The notes beneath the pieces are model-generated. The model saw nothing but the letters and a program-made list of their open reading frames with translations. It did no database searches and was not told where the DNA came from. This document shows, piece after piece, positions 8,491-17,752 of a stretch of DNA of 64,000 bases; the stretch's first letter is position 1, and every line of letters starts with the position of its first letter. Source of the DNA: Microbacterium abyssi (GTDB taxonomy: Bacteria; Actinomycetota; Actinomycetes; Actinomycetales; Microbacteriaceae); contig NZ_CP063815.1 in the NCBI RefSeq assembly GCF_015277895.1, positions 3,203,288 through 3,267,287 on the forward strand, given 5' to 3'. Both the position numbers and the translations under genes were made by a program.

Positions 8491-8496
8491 CATGAT
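8491..8496 (+). promoter_or_regulatory. -10 element, leaderless start of the hydrolase gene
   Basis: CATGAT lies exactly 6 nt before the GTG at 8503. The same -10 to start-codon spacing recurs at many genes of this window, and this supports choosing GTG 8503. Confidence 0.4.
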
Positions 8497-8502
8497 GGAG
8501 GG

Positions 8503-9309
8503 GTGGCCGCACCTCTCTCCGAACTGTCGCGGATGCCGGATCCGCAGCTCGTCTACGCCGCCGACGGAACGCGCCTGGCGACCTACACCTGGGGCGCGTT
8601 CGATGCGCCCGTGGTCGTCATCGTGCACGGCTTCGCCTCGAACGTGCGCGACAACTGGGTGCTCACCGGCTGGGTGCGCGAGCTGACCAAGGCCGGCTAC
8701 CGCGTGCTCGCGCTCGACCAGCGCGGCCACGGCGCCAGTGACAAGCCGCACGAGCCGGGCGCCTATGCGATCCGCACGCTCGTGGGCGATGTCGAGACCG
8801 TGATGGACACGTATCTCGTCGAGGAGGCGTTCTACGTCGGGTACTCGCTCGGGTCGCGGGTTGGCTGGGAGGTCGTGCGCGACCTTCCGCAGCGCATCGA
8901 GCGAGCCGTGCTGGGCGGAGTGCCCGACGGCATCCCGCTCGAAAGACTCGATCTCGACCAGGTGCGCGCGTACGTCGCGGACGGCACGCCGGTCACCGAC
9001 CGGACCACTCAGAACTACATCACGCTCACGGAGCGCGTGCCCGGCAACGACCTGCGCTCTCTGCTCGCCCTCGCAGAGGGCATGCGGACGACGCGCACCG
9101 TCGACCCCGACCCGGCGAACGCCCCGACCCGGCCGATCCTGTTCGCGACGGGATCCGAGGATGCCATCATCGAGGGCTCGCGAACCCTCTCGAGCGCCGC
9201 ACCTAACGGGCAGTTCTTCGAGATCCCCGGCCGTCACCACTTCAACGCTCCGGGTTCGCGGGCGTTCAAGGAGGCCGCACTGGAGTTCCTCGGCACCACC
9301 GAGGCCTGA
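8503..9309 (+). CDS. Alpha/beta hydrolase
   Basis: 268 aa alpha/beta-hydrolase fold. The oxyanion-hole motif is VHGFAS near residue 44, the nucleophile elbow GYSLGS near 113 carries the catalytic serine, and the catalytic histidine is in GRHHFNAPG near 247. The segment [14 protein letters not shown] is typical of esterases, lactonases and haloperoxidase-like enzymes. No lid large enough to suggest a lipase is seen, and the substrate is unknown. The GTG start is supported by a -10 hexamer 6 nt upstream; an internal ATG at 8533 (MPDPQL) is the alternative. Confidence 0.85.
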   Translation: MAAPLSELSRMPDPQLVYAADGTRLATYTWGAFDAPVVVIVHGFASNVRDNWVLTGWVRELTKAGYRVLALDQRGHGASDKPHEPGAYAIRTLVGDVETVMDTYLVEEAFYVGYSLGSRVGWEVVRDLPQRIERAVLGGVPDGIPLERLDLDQVRAYVADGTPVTDRTTQNYITLTERVPGNDLRSLLALAEGMRTTRTVDPDPANAPTRPILFATGSEDAIIEGSRTLSSAAPNGQFFEIPGRHHFNAPGSRAFKEAALEFLGTTEA

Positions 9310-9337
9310 CGGACGTGCCGGGTGCCGGCATCCGGTC

Positions 9338-9343
9338 TACGCT
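9338..9343 (+). promoter_or_regulatory. -10 element, leaderless start of the alcohol dehydrogenase gene
   Basis: TACGCT lies 6 nt before ATG 9350, giving a predicted transcript beginning at or near the start codon. Confidence 0.45.
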
Positions 9344-9349
9344 CGGAAC

Positions 9350-10399
9350 ATGCCCACCGAGATTCCCGCCATCGTCGCGCCCTCCGCCACCGAGCCGCTG
9401 TTCACCGGCACCGTCGAGCGCCGCGATATCGGCACGAAGGACGTGCGGATCGACATCCGCTGGGCGGGCATCTGCCATTCCGACATCCACACCGTGCAAG
9501 GCGACTGGGGTCCGCAGCCGTATCCGCTGACCGTCGGGCACGAGATCGTCGGCACCGTCGCCGAGGTGGGCGCCGAGGTCACGAGATTCGCCGTGGGCGA
9601 CCGCGTCGGCGTCGGATGCCTGGTGAACTCGTGCGGCGAGTGCGCCAGCTGCGCAGCGGGCGAGGAGCAGTACTGCGAGAACGGCGCGACCGGCACATAT
9701 GCCGCGAAGGATGTCGACGGCACGATCACGCAGGGCGGGTATGCCACCTCCGTGGTCGTCACCGAAGGTTTCGTGCTGCGTGTGCCGGACGAGATCCCGT
9801 TCGAGAAGGCGGCGCCCCTGCTGTGCGCCGGCATCACCACGTACTCGCCTCTGCGGCACTGGAACGCAGGACCGGGCAAGAAGGTCGCGGTGATCGGTCT
9901 GGGCGGGCTCGGCCACATGGCCGTCAAGATCGCTCACGCGATGGGGGCAGAGGTCACGGTGCTGTCGCGCTCGGAGGCGAAGCGGGATGACGCGCTCAAC
10001 CTCGGCGCCGACCACTACTTCGCGACGGAGGATCCCGACACGCTCCGCACCCTCCGCAACGAGTTCGACCTCATCATCAACTCGGTGTCCGCCGCGATCG
10101 ACATCAATGCCCACCTGAAGCTGCTGGCCCTGGACGGCACGCTGGTCAACGTCGGCGCACCGTCCGAGCCGATGCCGGTCAGCGCCGGCACGCTGATCGG
10201 CCGTCGCCGCTCGTTCGCGGGTTCCAACATCGGCGGCATCGCCGAGACCCAGGAGATGCTCGACTTCTGCGCCGAGCACGGCATCGCGCCCGAGGTCGAG
10301 ATCACCTCGGCCGACCAGGTCAACGAGGCCTGGGCTCGAGTGCTGGCATCCGACGTCCGCTACCGCTTCGTCATCGACATCGAGACGCTGAAGGGCTGA
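9350..10399 (+). CDS. Zinc-dependent NAD(P)-alcohol dehydrogenase (AdhC/YahK type)
   Basis: 349 aa medium-chain dehydrogenase. Catalytic zinc ligands are visible in [15 protein letters not shown] (Cys), [12 protein letters not shown] (His-Glu) and the later Cys of LLCAGITTY. Structural zinc cysteines are in [15 protein letters not shown]. The Rossmann motif is [11 protein letters not shown]. This is the cinnamyl/broad-substrate aldehyde reductase subgroup (YahK, mycobacterial AdhC), which usually reduces aldehydes with NADPH. It stands alone, 212 bp before the glycoside operon. Confidence 0.92.
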   Translation: MPTEIPAIVAPSATEPLFTGTVERRDIGTKDVRIDIRWAGICHSDIHTVQGDWGPQPYPLTVGHEIVGTVAEVGAEVTRFAVGDRVGVGCLVNSCGECASCAAGEEQYCENGATGTYAAKDVDGTITQGGYATSVVVTEGFVLRVPDEIPFEKAAPLLCAGITTYSPLRHWNAGPGKKVAVIGLGGLGHMAVKIAHAMGAEVTVLSRSEAKRDDALNLGADHYFATEDPDTLRTLRNEFDLIINSVSAAIDINAHLKLLALDGTLVNVGAPSEPMPVSAGTLIGRRRSFAGSNIGGIAETQEMLDFCAEHGIAPEVEITSADQVNEAWARVLASDVRYRFVIDIETLKG

Positions 10400-10420
10400 C
10401 GCCCTCGCTCGGCCGGGGTT

Positions 10421-10477
10421 CAGGTCGCGATCGATGCCGTTCTGAGCGGCTCGCAACGGCGATTTCTGCGACCTGAG
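10421..10477. repeat. Intergenic palindromic element, copy A
   Basis: The element starts CAGGTCGCGATCGATGCCG and ends with CAACGG-CGATTTCTGCGACCTG (10454-10475); its ends are inverted (CAGGTCGC / GCGACCTG). A second copy in the same orientation lies at 17694-17751. In the 22-bp right half 19 bases agree. The two copies bracket the LacI-to-glycosidase operon. Confidence 0.6.
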
Positions 10478-10514
10478 CGCCCCGAGCCTCGGGGCATCGG
10501 AAAGCCGGAACCCG

Positions 10515-10561
10515 TTGACACCCTGAGTCAAACCGGTTTACAGTTCCGTCAAACCGGTTCA
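10515..10561 (+). promoter_or_regulatory. Promoter of the glycoside operon with two LacI operators
   Basis: TTGACA (10515-10520) with TTACAG (10538-10543) at 17-bp spacing forms a good promoter. Two copies of TCAAACCGGTTYAC start at 10528 and 10549, 21 bp (two helix turns) apart. The core AAACCGGTTT with central CG is the standard form of LacI-family operators. One covers the spacer and -10, the other the likely start site, so the regulator encoded next should repress its own operon. Confidence 0.75.
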
Positions 10562-10610
10562 CACGTGACAGTTCGTCGCGTGCGCTCGGCAGCAGCTACG
10601 AGGAGGTGGC

Positions 10611-11633
10611 ATGACTCGCACGACGATCGCCGATGTGGCCCGCGAGGCCGGCGTCACGAAAGCGACGGTCTCGCACGCCCTCAGCGGCAACCGGCCGATC
10701 TCCGATGAGACCCGCAGCAAGGTGCTCGCGGCGGCGGAGCGGCTGAACTGGGTGCCGAGTCAGAGCGCGCGAGCATTGGCGACCAGTCGCGCGAACGCGA
10801 TCGCGGTGGTGCTCGCCCGCAACCCCGACGTCATCGCCAACGACTCGTTCTTCCCGGCGTTCATCGCCGGAGTCGAATCCGTGCTCGCTCCGACTGAGAC
10901 GGCGCTGGTTCTCCAGGTCGTCCCGGACCGCGCCGCCGAGGAACGCGCGTACCGCACCCTCCGGCACGGCCGCGCGGACGGCGCGCTGCTTCTCGACCTG
11001 CGCACCGACGATTGGCGCATCCCGTTCCTCGACGATCTCGGCCTGCCCGCAGTGCTCGTCGGCGCATACGATCAGGCCACCAGATTCTCGTGCGTCCGCA
11101 CCGACGATGCCGCGCCGGTCCGCGAGATCATTGCACGCCTCCGCGCCGACGGGCACGAGCGCATCGCCCACGTCTCCGGCCCGCTCGACTACGTGCACTC
11201 GAACGCGCGCGCGAAGGCGTACATCGATGCCATCGGCAGTGACGAACTGCTTCGCGAGGGTGACTTCACGGCCGCGAGCGGCCGCACGCGCACTGCCGAG
11301 CTGCTCGGCCTTCGCGACCGCCCGACAGCCGTCCTGTACTCGAACGACACCATGGCGATCGCCGGTCTCTCTTACGCACGCTCGCAGGGCCTGGTGATCC
11401 CGAGAGACCTCGCCATCTCGGGTTTCGACGACGATCACCTGTCCGCCCACCTCTCGCCGGCGCTGACGAGCGTCTCGTCCGATCCCGCTGCGCGTGGTCG
11501 CGCGGCAGCCCGCCTTCTGCGGGCAGACATCCTCGGCGCGCAGCCGCGAACCGAGGTCGTCGACTGCAACGTCGTGCACTTCCGCGAGAGCACGGCATCC
11601 CCATCACCAACAGTGTCAAGGAGGACATCATGA
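10611..11633 (+). CDS. LacI-family transcriptional regulator of the glycoside operon
   Basis: 340 aa. The N-terminal helix-turn-helix and hinge are plain (TTIADVAREAGVTKATVSHALSG in part, then SQSARALATSRANAIAVV). A periplasmic-binding-protein-like effector domain follows, with SNDTMAIAGL and ISGFDD, which are standard for the family. It should bind the two AAACCGGTTT operators upstream and release them on binding a sugar, probably an oligosaccharide imported by this operon. GAGGAGG stands before the ATG. Its stop codon overlaps the start of the binding-protein gene (ATGA), so regulator and transporter are translated together; this is unusual, since repressors are often separate units. Confidence 0.92.
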   Translation: MTRTTIADVAREAGVTKATVSHALSGNRPISDETRSKVLAAAERLNWVPSQSARALATSRANAIAVVLARNPDVIANDSFFPAFIAGVESVLAPTETALVLQVVPDRAAEERAYRTLRHGRADGALLLDLRTDDWRIPFLDDLGLPAVLVGAYDQATRFSCVRTDDAAPVREIIARLRADGHERIAHVSGPLDYVHSNARAKAYIDAIGSDELLREGDFTAASGRTRTAELLGLRDRPTAVLYSNDTMAIAGLSYARSQGLVIPRDLAISGFDDDHLSAHLSPALTSVSSDPAARGRAAARLLRADILGAQPRTEVVDCNVVHFRESTASPSPTVSRRTS

Positions 11634-12901
11634 AGAAGATCCGTGCAGCAGCGCTCATCGGCGCCGTCGCGCTCGTCGCCACCGGATGCTCAGCGGGCGG
11701 TGGCGGAGGCGGCGGCGAGGGCTCCGCCGAGGGCACCGGCGCCATCGACGTCTGGCTCTCGAACAACGAGCAGGAGGTCGCCTGGGGCACCGCCGTCGTC
11801 GACGCCTGGAACGCCGAGCACCCCGACGAACAGGTGAACGCGCAGGAGATCCCCGCCGGTTCGTCCTCGGAAGAGGCCATCACGGCCGCCATCACAGCAG
11901 GCACAGCTCCCTGCCTCGTTTACAACGTGGCCCCCGCGGCGGTGTCGGGCTGGGTGAAGCAGGGCGGGCTCGTCGACCTCGGCTCGATCGAGGGCGGCAG
12001 CGATTACATCGCCGAGCGCGGCGGCGATGTCGACGCTTACGCGACCGACGGCAGCTTCTACCAGCTGCCGTGGAAGTCGAACCCCGTCATGGTGATGTAC
12101 AACAAGGCGCTGTTCGAGGCCGCGGGAATCGACCCTGAGGACCCGCAGATGAACACCCACGAGGCGTTCCTCGAGGGCTCCCGCGCGATCGTCGACTCGG
12201 GTGTGCAGAGCGCCATCTGGCCATCGCCCACGAGCGAGTTCTTCCAGCCGTGGTTCGACTTCTACCCGCTCTACCTCGCCGAGACCGACGGCACCATGCT
12301 CGTCGAGGACGGCAAGTCCACCTTCGACTCGGATGCCGGTCGCACCGTCGCCGAGTTCTGGGCCACGTTCTACGAGGAGAAGCTCTCCCCGAACGAGGCG
12401 GCCACCGACGACGCGATGTCGGCGGGCACCACCGCGATGCAGCTCGCGGGTCCGTGGGCGATCCCGTCGTACGCCGACACCGTCGACGTCGGCTTCATGC
12501 CGGTCCCGACCAGCGACGGCCGCGACAACCCGACGACCTTCGCCGACTCCAAGAGCGTGTCGATGTTCACCGCCTGCGAGAACCAGGGCACCGCATGGGA
12601 GTTCCTCAAGTTCTCGACGAGCGTCGACAGTGACGGACAGCTCCTGGAGCTGACCGGACAGATGCCGATGCGCACCGGGCTCACCGACACCTACGGCGAT
12701 TATTTCGCCGAGAACCCGAACTACGTGGCGTTCGCCGAGCAGGCGGAGGCCACCGCCGATGTCCCCAGCATCCCGAACTCGGTGGAGGCATGGCAGGCGT
12801 TCCGCGACGAGTATTCCGCGGCCGTGATCTTCGGCAAGGAGTCGATCGACGACTTCCTCGGAAACGCGGCATCGAAGATCGATGACCTCGTCGCCGAGTG
12901 A
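11630..12901 (+). CDS. Carbohydrate ABC transporter substrate-binding lipoprotein
   Basis: 423 aa, cluster with family-1 solute-binding proteins. The signal peptide ends in lipobox VATGC (Cys at about residue 20), followed by a Gly/Ser-rich linker. Features such as LPWKSNPVMVMYNKALFEAAGI and AMQLAGPWAIPSY are typical of oligosaccharide-binding proteins. It captures the substrate outside the membrane and hands it to the two permeases that follow. No ATPase gene is present in the operon, so a shared MsiK/MalK-type ATPase from elsewhere is likely, as known in actinobacteria. Confidence 0.92.
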   Translation: MKKIRAAALIGAVALVATGCSAGGGGGGGEGSAEGTGAIDVWLSNNEQEVAWGTAVVDAWNAEHPDEQVNAQEIPAGSSSEEAITAAITAGTAPCLVYNVAPAAVSGWVKQGGLVDLGSIEGGSDYIAERGGDVDAYATDGSFYQLPWKSNPVMVMYNKALFEAAGIDPEDPQMNTHEAFLEGSRAIVDSGVQSAIWPSPTSEFFQPWFDFYPLYLAETDGTMLVEDGKSTFDSDAGRTVAEFWATFYEEKLSPNEAATDDAMSAGTTAMQLAGPWAIPSYADTVDVGFMPVPTSDGRDNPTTFADSKSVSMFTACENQGTAWEFLKFSTSVDSDGQLLELTGQMPMRTGLTDTYGDYFAENPNYVAFAEQAEATADVPSIPNSVEAWQAFRDEYSAAVIFGKESIDDFLGNAASKIDDLVAE

Positions 12902-12905
12902 GGCC

Positions 12906-13802
12906 ATGACCGAGAAGCGGCGGCTGCGCACCAGGTGGTTCGGTGCGCAGCCCGTCGGTGGCCTGTTCGCGCTGCCGTACTTCGTGTTCGTGATCGCGAT
13001 CTTCGCGTATCCGCTCGCGTTCGCCGTCTACATCGCTTTCCACGATTACTTCTTCACGGCACCCGGCATCGATGTCGAACGTCCCTTCGTGGGCTTCGAC
13101 AACTTCGTAGCGGTGCTCACCGATCCACGCGTGCTGGGCTCATTCCGCAACACCCTGATCTTCCTGGTCATCAATGTGCCGCTCACGGCCGTACTGGCGC
13201 TGGTGCTCGCTGCGGCGCTGAACACCGGCATCCGGTGGGTCGCGGCGTACCGCGTCGCGTTCTACGTACCGTACCTGACGGCGAGCGTCTCGCTCGTCGG
13301 CGTCTGGATGCTGCTGTTCTCCGGAAACGGTCTCGTCAACACCATTCTCGGCCCGCTCGCCCCCGACCCGTCCTGGCTCGTGAACAGCGGGCTCGCGATG
13401 CCGATGATCGCGTTGTACGTCACGTGGAAGCAGCTCGGGTTCTACATCCTGCTGTACCTGGCGGCGCTGCAGAACGTACCGAAGGAGCTCTACGAGTCGG
13501 CAGAGACCGACGGGGCCGGCACCTTCTCGCGGTTCTGGAACGTCACGATCCCCGGCGTGCGCAGCGCCACGACTCTCGTGCTGATCCTCTCGATCATCAC
13601 CGGCGCGAACCTCTTCACCGAACCGTACCTGCTGACCAACGGCGGCGGCCCGGACGGCGCATCGACCACTCCGGTGCTCCTGATCTATCAGCTTGGTATC
13701 CAGCAGCAGAATCCCGACACCGCCGCGGCGATCGGCATGATCCTCGTGGTCCTCGTCGGTCTGCTGTCCCTCGCCGCAGGCCGAGCCAACAGGGAGCGAT
13801 GA
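12906..13802 (+). CDS. Carbohydrate ABC transporter permease, MalF type
   Basis: 298 aa with six predicted membrane helices. The cytoplasmic coupling motif EAA is at ELYESAETDGAGTFSRFWNVTIP. The start LFALPYFVFVIAIFAYPLAFAVYIAF is typical of the first permease of family-1 sugar importers. ATG 12906 follows the previous stop by 4 nt; a longer frame from 12882 would overlap the binding-protein gene. The stop overlaps the next gene (ATGA). Confidence 0.92.
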   Translation: MTEKRRLRTRWFGAQPVGGLFALPYFVFVIAIFAYPLAFAVYIAFHDYFFTAPGIDVERPFVGFDNFVAVLTDPRVLGSFRNTLIFLVINVPLTAVLALVLAAALNTGIRWVAAYRVAFYVPYLTASVSLVGVWMLLFSGNGLVNTILGPLAPDPSWLVNSGLAMPMIALYVTWKQLGFYILLYLAALQNVPKELYESAETDGAGTFSRFWNVTIPGVRSATTLVLILSIITGANLFTEPYLLTNGGGPDGASTTPVLLIYQLGIQQQNPDTAAAIGMILVVLVGLLSLAAGRANRER

Positions 13803-14641
13803 TGACTCGAAAGCGTTCACTGCCCCGCATCCTGAGCATCATCCTGCTCACGGTCGCAGCCATCGGCTTCGCCTTCCCGTTCTATTTCATGCTTGTCGGA
13901 GCGTTCCAGGAGAGCCCGACGAACTCTCCCAGTCAGCTCTTCCCCACCAGCGGGTGGACCGTCGACAACTTCATCGCGATCGACTCGCGGATCGACCTGG
14001 TCGGCTCTCTGCTGAACTCGCTCATCTTCACGGCGGGCGTGCTGCTGGGGACCGTCGTGTTCGGCCTGCTCGCCGGGTACGCGATCGCCCGCCTCGACTT
14101 CCGCGGTCGCGGCGTCATCTGGGTGCTCATGCTGCTCGTGCAGATGGTGCCGTTCCAGCTGCTGATGATCCCGCTCTACGTGCAGATCACACGCAACTAC
14201 GGCCTTGGCGACTCGTACATGGGGATGATCCTGCCGTTCCTCATCAACACCACGGCGGTGTTCATATTCGTGCAGTTCTTCAAGGCGCTGCCGGTGGAGA
14301 TCTTCGAGGCGGCGCGGATCGACGGCGCAGGCGAGATCCGTCTGCTGACGTCGGTCGCCATCCCGCTCATCCGGCCGGTGCTGGTGACCGTGATCCTGGT
14401 CACCTTCATCGGCCCGTGGAACGAGTTCCTCTGGCCGTTCCTCATCACGAAGGACGCCTCGCTGCAGCCGCTCGCGGTGTCACTGGCGAACTACATCAGC
14501 AACGTCGCACAGTCCACCGCCAACCCGAACGGCGCGATCCTGGCCGGCGCCACAGCGCTCGCCTTCCCCGTCGTGATCCTGTTCGTCGTCTTCCAGCGCT
14601 TCTTCAAAGCCACCGACCTCGGCGCAGCCGTCAAGGGCTAG
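13799..14641 (+). CDS. Carbohydrate ABC transporter permease, MalG type
   Basis: 280 aa with six membrane helices. The EAA coupling motif is PVEIFEAARIDGAGEIRLL, and the C-terminal IGPWNEFLWPF is typical of MalG-type proteins. Two ATGs are adjacent (13799 and 13802); the second has the better distance to the upstream GGGAG. It pairs with the preceding permease to form the channel. Confidence 0.92.
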   Translation: MMTRKRSLPRILSIILLTVAAIGFAFPFYFMLVGAFQESPTNSPSQLFPTSGWTVDNFIAIDSRIDLVGSLLNSLIFTAGVLLGTVVFGLLAGYAIARLDFRGRGVIWVLMLLVQMVPFQLLMIPLYVQITRNYGLGDSYMGMILPFLINTTAVFIFVQFFKALPVEIFEAARIDGAGEIRLLTSVAIPLIRPVLVTVILVTFIGPWNEFLWPFLITKDASLQPLAVSLANYISNVAQSTANPNGAILAGATALAFPVVILFVVFQRFFKATDLGAAVKG

Positions 14642-14656
14642 CCAGAAAGGGCATCC

Positions 14657-15640
14657 ATGTTCACCGAAGCCACCTTCCCCCTCGGACCGTTCACCCCGTA
14701 CGAGCGCAACCCCATCCTTCGCCCTCGTGGCGACAGCTGGGAATCGTCGAATCTCTACAACCCGGCTGCGCTCATCGACGGCGATGAAGTCGTTCTCCTG
14801 TACCGTGCACACGCCGACGACATCGTGTCGCACATCGGCATGGCGCGCTCCCGCGACGGCGTGAACTTCACCCGCGAGGATGCCCCGATCCTCTCTCCGT
14901 CAGAGGACTACGAGCGCTTCGGCTGCGAAGATCCTCGGATCGCGCTGATCGACGGCACGTACTACCTGACCTACACCGGCTGGGACCGCCACAGCGCCCA
15001 GCTGTGCCTCGCCACGTCGACGGACCTGCGCACGTGGACGAAGCACGGCCCTCTGTTCGACGACTTCGACACCTTCAAGACCATGGACCCGCGCGGGTTC
15101 AACTGGTCCAAGGCCGGGGTGATCGTGCCGCAGCAGATGCACGGAAAGTGGTGGATGTACTTCGGCGAGGGAGCGATCTACTGGGCGACCAGCGATGACC
15201 TGATCCACTGGACGCCCGGCGCGCCGGACACCGAACCGATGTACTCCCCGACGCCGGGAACCTGGGACGAGGCGCTCGTCGAGATCGGCACCTCGCCCGT
15301 GCTCTCGGACAACGGCCTGCTCGTGTTCCTCACGAACGGCGCGACGCGCCTCGTCCACGAGGACGGCTCGGTCGACGTCGACTACCGCTGCGGTCAGATC
15401 GCGATCGACCCCGATGAGCCGACGAAGGTGATCGCTCGCCTGCAGGAACCCTGGCTGCGCCCGCAGACGTTCGAGGACATGAACGGGCTCGTCTCGAACG
15501 TCACGTTCGTCGAGGGACTCGTGAAGTTCCACGGCAGGTGGTTCGCGTACTACGGGCAGTCCGACACCACCCTCGCCGTCGCCATCCACGACCCCGCTGA
15601 GCCGTGGGGTCGCGCGCTGCGCGCGGAGCGGGAAGCGTGA
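14657..15640 (+). CDS. Glycoside hydrolase family 130 protein (mannoside phosphorylase or mannosidase)
   Basis: 327 aa five-bladed propeller enzyme. Family features are ERNPILRPRGDSWES near residue 17, NPAAL, a catalytic-region motif GCEDPRIALIDGTYYLTYTGWD near 95, and MDPRGFNWSKAGVI. GH130 members are inverting phosphorylases or hydrolases acting on beta-mannosides; the conserved Asp of E-D-P-R is the expected acid. It lacks a signal peptide, so it acts in the cytoplasm on what the ABC importer brings in. Whether it uses phosphate or water depends on basic phosphate-binding residues that cannot be judged confidently here. AGAAAGG precedes the ATG. Confidence 0.88.
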   Translation: MFTEATFPLGPFTPYERNPILRPRGDSWESSNLYNPAALIDGDEVVLLYRAHADDIVSHIGMARSRDGVNFTREDAPILSPSEDYERFGCEDPRIALIDGTYYLTYTGWDRHSAQLCLATSTDLRTWTKHGPLFDDFDTFKTMDPRGFNWSKAGVIVPQQMHGKWWMYFGEGAIYWATSDDLIHWTPGAPDTEPMYSPTPGTWDEALVEIGTSPVLSDNGLLVFLTNGATRLVHEDGSVDVDYRCGQIAIDPDEPTKVIARLQEPWLRPQTFEDMNGLVSNVTFVEGLVKFHGRWFAYYGQSDTTLAVAIHDPAEPWGRALRAEREA

Positions 15641-15646
15641 GCTGAC

Positions 15647-17683
15647 ATGGATGCCTCACGGAGAGTGTTCCTGACGCTGTGCGCGGCCGCACCGGCACTG
15701 GCGCTGCTGCCGGCCGACGTCGCCTTCGGAGGGACCCCCGGGTCTGCTTCGACCGGGCGGGGCGGCGGTCACGGCAGTGGGCGCCGGCTGACCAACCTCG
15801 CCCATCTCCGGTTCCTGCTGGCTGAGGTCCCGGTCGCGGCGAGCGCTGCGCACACGACGTTCGGCATCGAAACGCAGCCGACGGTACTGGCACCGTGGAC
15901 CTATGCCGACGCCGACGGTGCGGGCGGGTTCCGTCGCATCGGGGGCGGGACTCTCGATCCGGCGACGGGTCACTGGAGTCAGGGGGCGTACAACGCCGAT
16001 GACATCGCCCGTGCCGCGGTCGTCTTCCTTCGCGACTGGAAGGCGACCGGCGACAGGCAGAGCCGCGATGAGGCCAGGGGCCTGCTCCGCTCACTCGCTT
16101 TCCTGCAGACGGCGAGCGGACCGAATGCCGGTCGCGTGGTGCTGTGGCAGCAGGACGACGGCGCGCTCAACCCCAGCGCGATCCCGGTGGAGCTCCCCGA
16201 CCCGTCCGACTCGGCCGAGTCGTACTGGCTGGCCCGCACCGTGTGGGCGCTCGGCGAGGGGTACGCGGCGTTCCGCGGCGTGGATCGCGCTCTCGCCGCG
16301 TTCCTCCTCGAGCGGCTGCACCTGTGCCTGGACGCACTGGAGCAGGACTCGCTCTCACGGGTCGGACAGTTCGTCACGAGCGACGGGGTCCCGCTGCCGG
16401 ACTGGTTGATCGTGGGAGGTGCGGATGCCACGGCCGAGGCGATGCTCGGGCTCAGCGCCGCACTGACCGCGGCGCCCCGCGACTCCCGCATCCGTCGCGC
16501 GCTTCAGGCGTACGGCAACGCCGTGGCGGCGATGGCGACAGATGCCGATAAGGGATGGCCGTTCGGTGCGGTGCTCCCGTGGACCGGATCGCTGGGATTC
16601 TGGCATGCGTGGGGCGCGGCAGCGCCCGAGGCGCTCGGGAGAGCCGGGGCGCTGCTCGGAGAGCGTACGTGGACCGATGCGGCGATTACGGATGCAGGCC
16701 GGTTCACGCCGCTCGTCCTCGCGAACGGCGGGCCGCACAACGCGTGGGCGCCGCTGCCGGCGGAGGCGCAGATCGCGTACGGAGCGCACGGCAGGGTGGC
16801 CGGCGCGCTGCAGGCGTCGGAGTCGGGTGGTACCGGGCTGCGGGTGCTGGCCGGTCTCGCAGCCGGTTGGTTCTTCGGCGCGAACGCCGCGGGCGAGCCC
16901 GCCTACGACCCGGCGACGGGCGTCACGTTCGACGGCATCGAGACCGACGGCCGCGTGAACCGCAACTCCGGGGCGGAGTCCACGATCCACGGCCTTCTCA
17001 CGATGCTGCTCCTGGACGCGCATCGTGACATCGCGAGGATCGCGACATCCGTCACCGGGTTGCGCTCGCACCATGGTCTGCGAGCGATCGACGCGGAATC
17101 CGCGCGGATGTCGCCGGGCTGCACGATCGAGAAGCCCGAGGGCGGATCGTGGACCGGCGAGGGAAATCTCTCCGGCGGCAGGTTTGTGCGCGTTCCGGAC
17201 GGCGAGTGGGTGGAGTTCGACATCACCGAGCCCGGCGGCATCCTGCATGCGCTGATCTGGCGTCGCGCCGAGGATGCCGGCGATGCCGAGTGGAGCTTCC
17301 TGGCCGAGGATCGCAGCTGGACGACGATCACGCCGGCGGGAGGCAGCGGGGCGGCGGGTCTCACCGAGGCCGAGGGGATGCTGGTCCCGCAGCGACTGGA
17401 CGGCGCGCTGGGCGACGGCGCGACCGTCGTGCGGTGCACGAGCCGCGGAGATGTGCGCCTGGACGCGCTCCTGATCCAGCCGCAGGTGGCCAGCGCGGTC
17501 TACGAGACGACAGCGGGGGCGGCCGTCCTGTACGCCAACGGCACCCGGGAGGATCTGCGGGTGCCGCCCCTCGCGTCCGGCGACGGCCGCACCTACGACG
17601 CTGCGGGCGCCCCGCGCGGGCAGGCCACCCGCAGCGGCAGAGTCCGCCTGCGGGGATCGCGGTTCACGGTCACCGGGGTGTAG
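15647..17683 (+). CDS. Tat-exported alpha-helical (six-hairpin) glycosidase-like protein
   Basis: 678 aa. The N terminus has a twin-arginine signal (SRRVFL followed by a hydrophobic stretch, cleavage near VAFG, residue 28), so it is exported folded. Residues about 45-470 are rich in helix-hairpin patterns with conserved Trp/Gly/Asp (SYWLARTVWALGEGYAAFRG, GWPFGAVLPWTGSLGFWHAWG, GAESTIHGLLTMLL), like alpha/alpha-barrel glycosidases. Residues about 480-610 look like a beta-sandwich carbohydrate-binding domain (GEWVEFDITEPGG). No exact family was recognised. Co-transcription with GH130 and the importer suggests it trims an extracellular mannose-containing polysaccharide or glycan before uptake. 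It begins 6 nt after the GH130 stop. Confidence 0.75.
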   Translation: MDASRRVFLTLCAAAPALALLPADVAFGGTPGSASTGRGGGHGSGRRLTNLAHLRFLLAEVPVAASAAHTTFGIETQPTVLAPWTYADADGAGGFRRIGGGTLDPATGHWSQGAYNADDIARAAVVFLRDWKATGDRQSRDEARGLLRSLAFLQTASGPNAGRVVLWQQDDGALNPSAIPVELPDPSDSAESYWLARTVWALGEGYAAFRGVDRALAAFLLERLHLCLDALEQDSLSRVGQFVTSDGVPLPDWLIVGGADATAEAMLGLSAALTAAPRDSRIRRALQAYGNAVAAMATDADKGWPFGAVLPWTGSLGFWHAWGAAAPEALGRAGALLGERTWTDAAITDAGRFTPLVLANGGPHNAWAPLPAEAQIAYGAHGRVAGALQASESGGTGLRVLAGLAAGWFFGANAAGEPAYDPATGVTFDGIETDGRVNRNSGAESTIHGLLTMLLLDAHRDIARIATSVTGLRSHHGLRAIDAESARMSPGCTIEKPEGGSWTGEGNLSGGRFVRVPDGEWVEFDITEPGGILHALIWRRAEDAGDAEWSFLAEDRSWTTITPAGGSGAAGLTEAEGMLVPQRLDGALGDGATVVRCTSRGDVRLDALLIQPQVASAVYETTAGAAVLYANGTREDLRVPPLASGDGRTYDAAGAPRGQATRSGRVRLRGSRFTVTGV

Positions 17684-17693
17684 CCGCTGCGGT

Positions 17694-17751
17694 TCGGGTC
17701 GCAGAAGTCGCCGCTAACAGCGTGCCGCAACGGCAGATTCTGCGACCTGGG
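17694..17751. repeat. Intergenic palindromic element, copy B
   Basis: Starts TCGGGTCGCAGAAGTCGCC and ends CAACGG-CAGATTCTGCGACCTG (17728-17749). It forms an imperfect hairpin (GGTCGCAGAA with TTCTGCGACC) and is a second copy of the element at 10421-10477, in the same orientation. It fills the gap between the convergent glycosidase and msrA genes, where it could act as a bidirectional terminator. Confidence 0.6.
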
Positions 17752-17752
17752 C

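Noticed and set aside
7204..8502. Upstream extension of the alpha/beta hydrolase frame, also open for more than 400 codons
   Set aside because: It overlaps the MATE gene and the small membrane-protein gene on the other strand, is compositionally odd, and a promoter lies at 8491.
12935..13798. Upstream extension of the second permease frame
   Set aside because: It lies fully inside the first permease gene in another frame and encodes arginine-rich nonsense.
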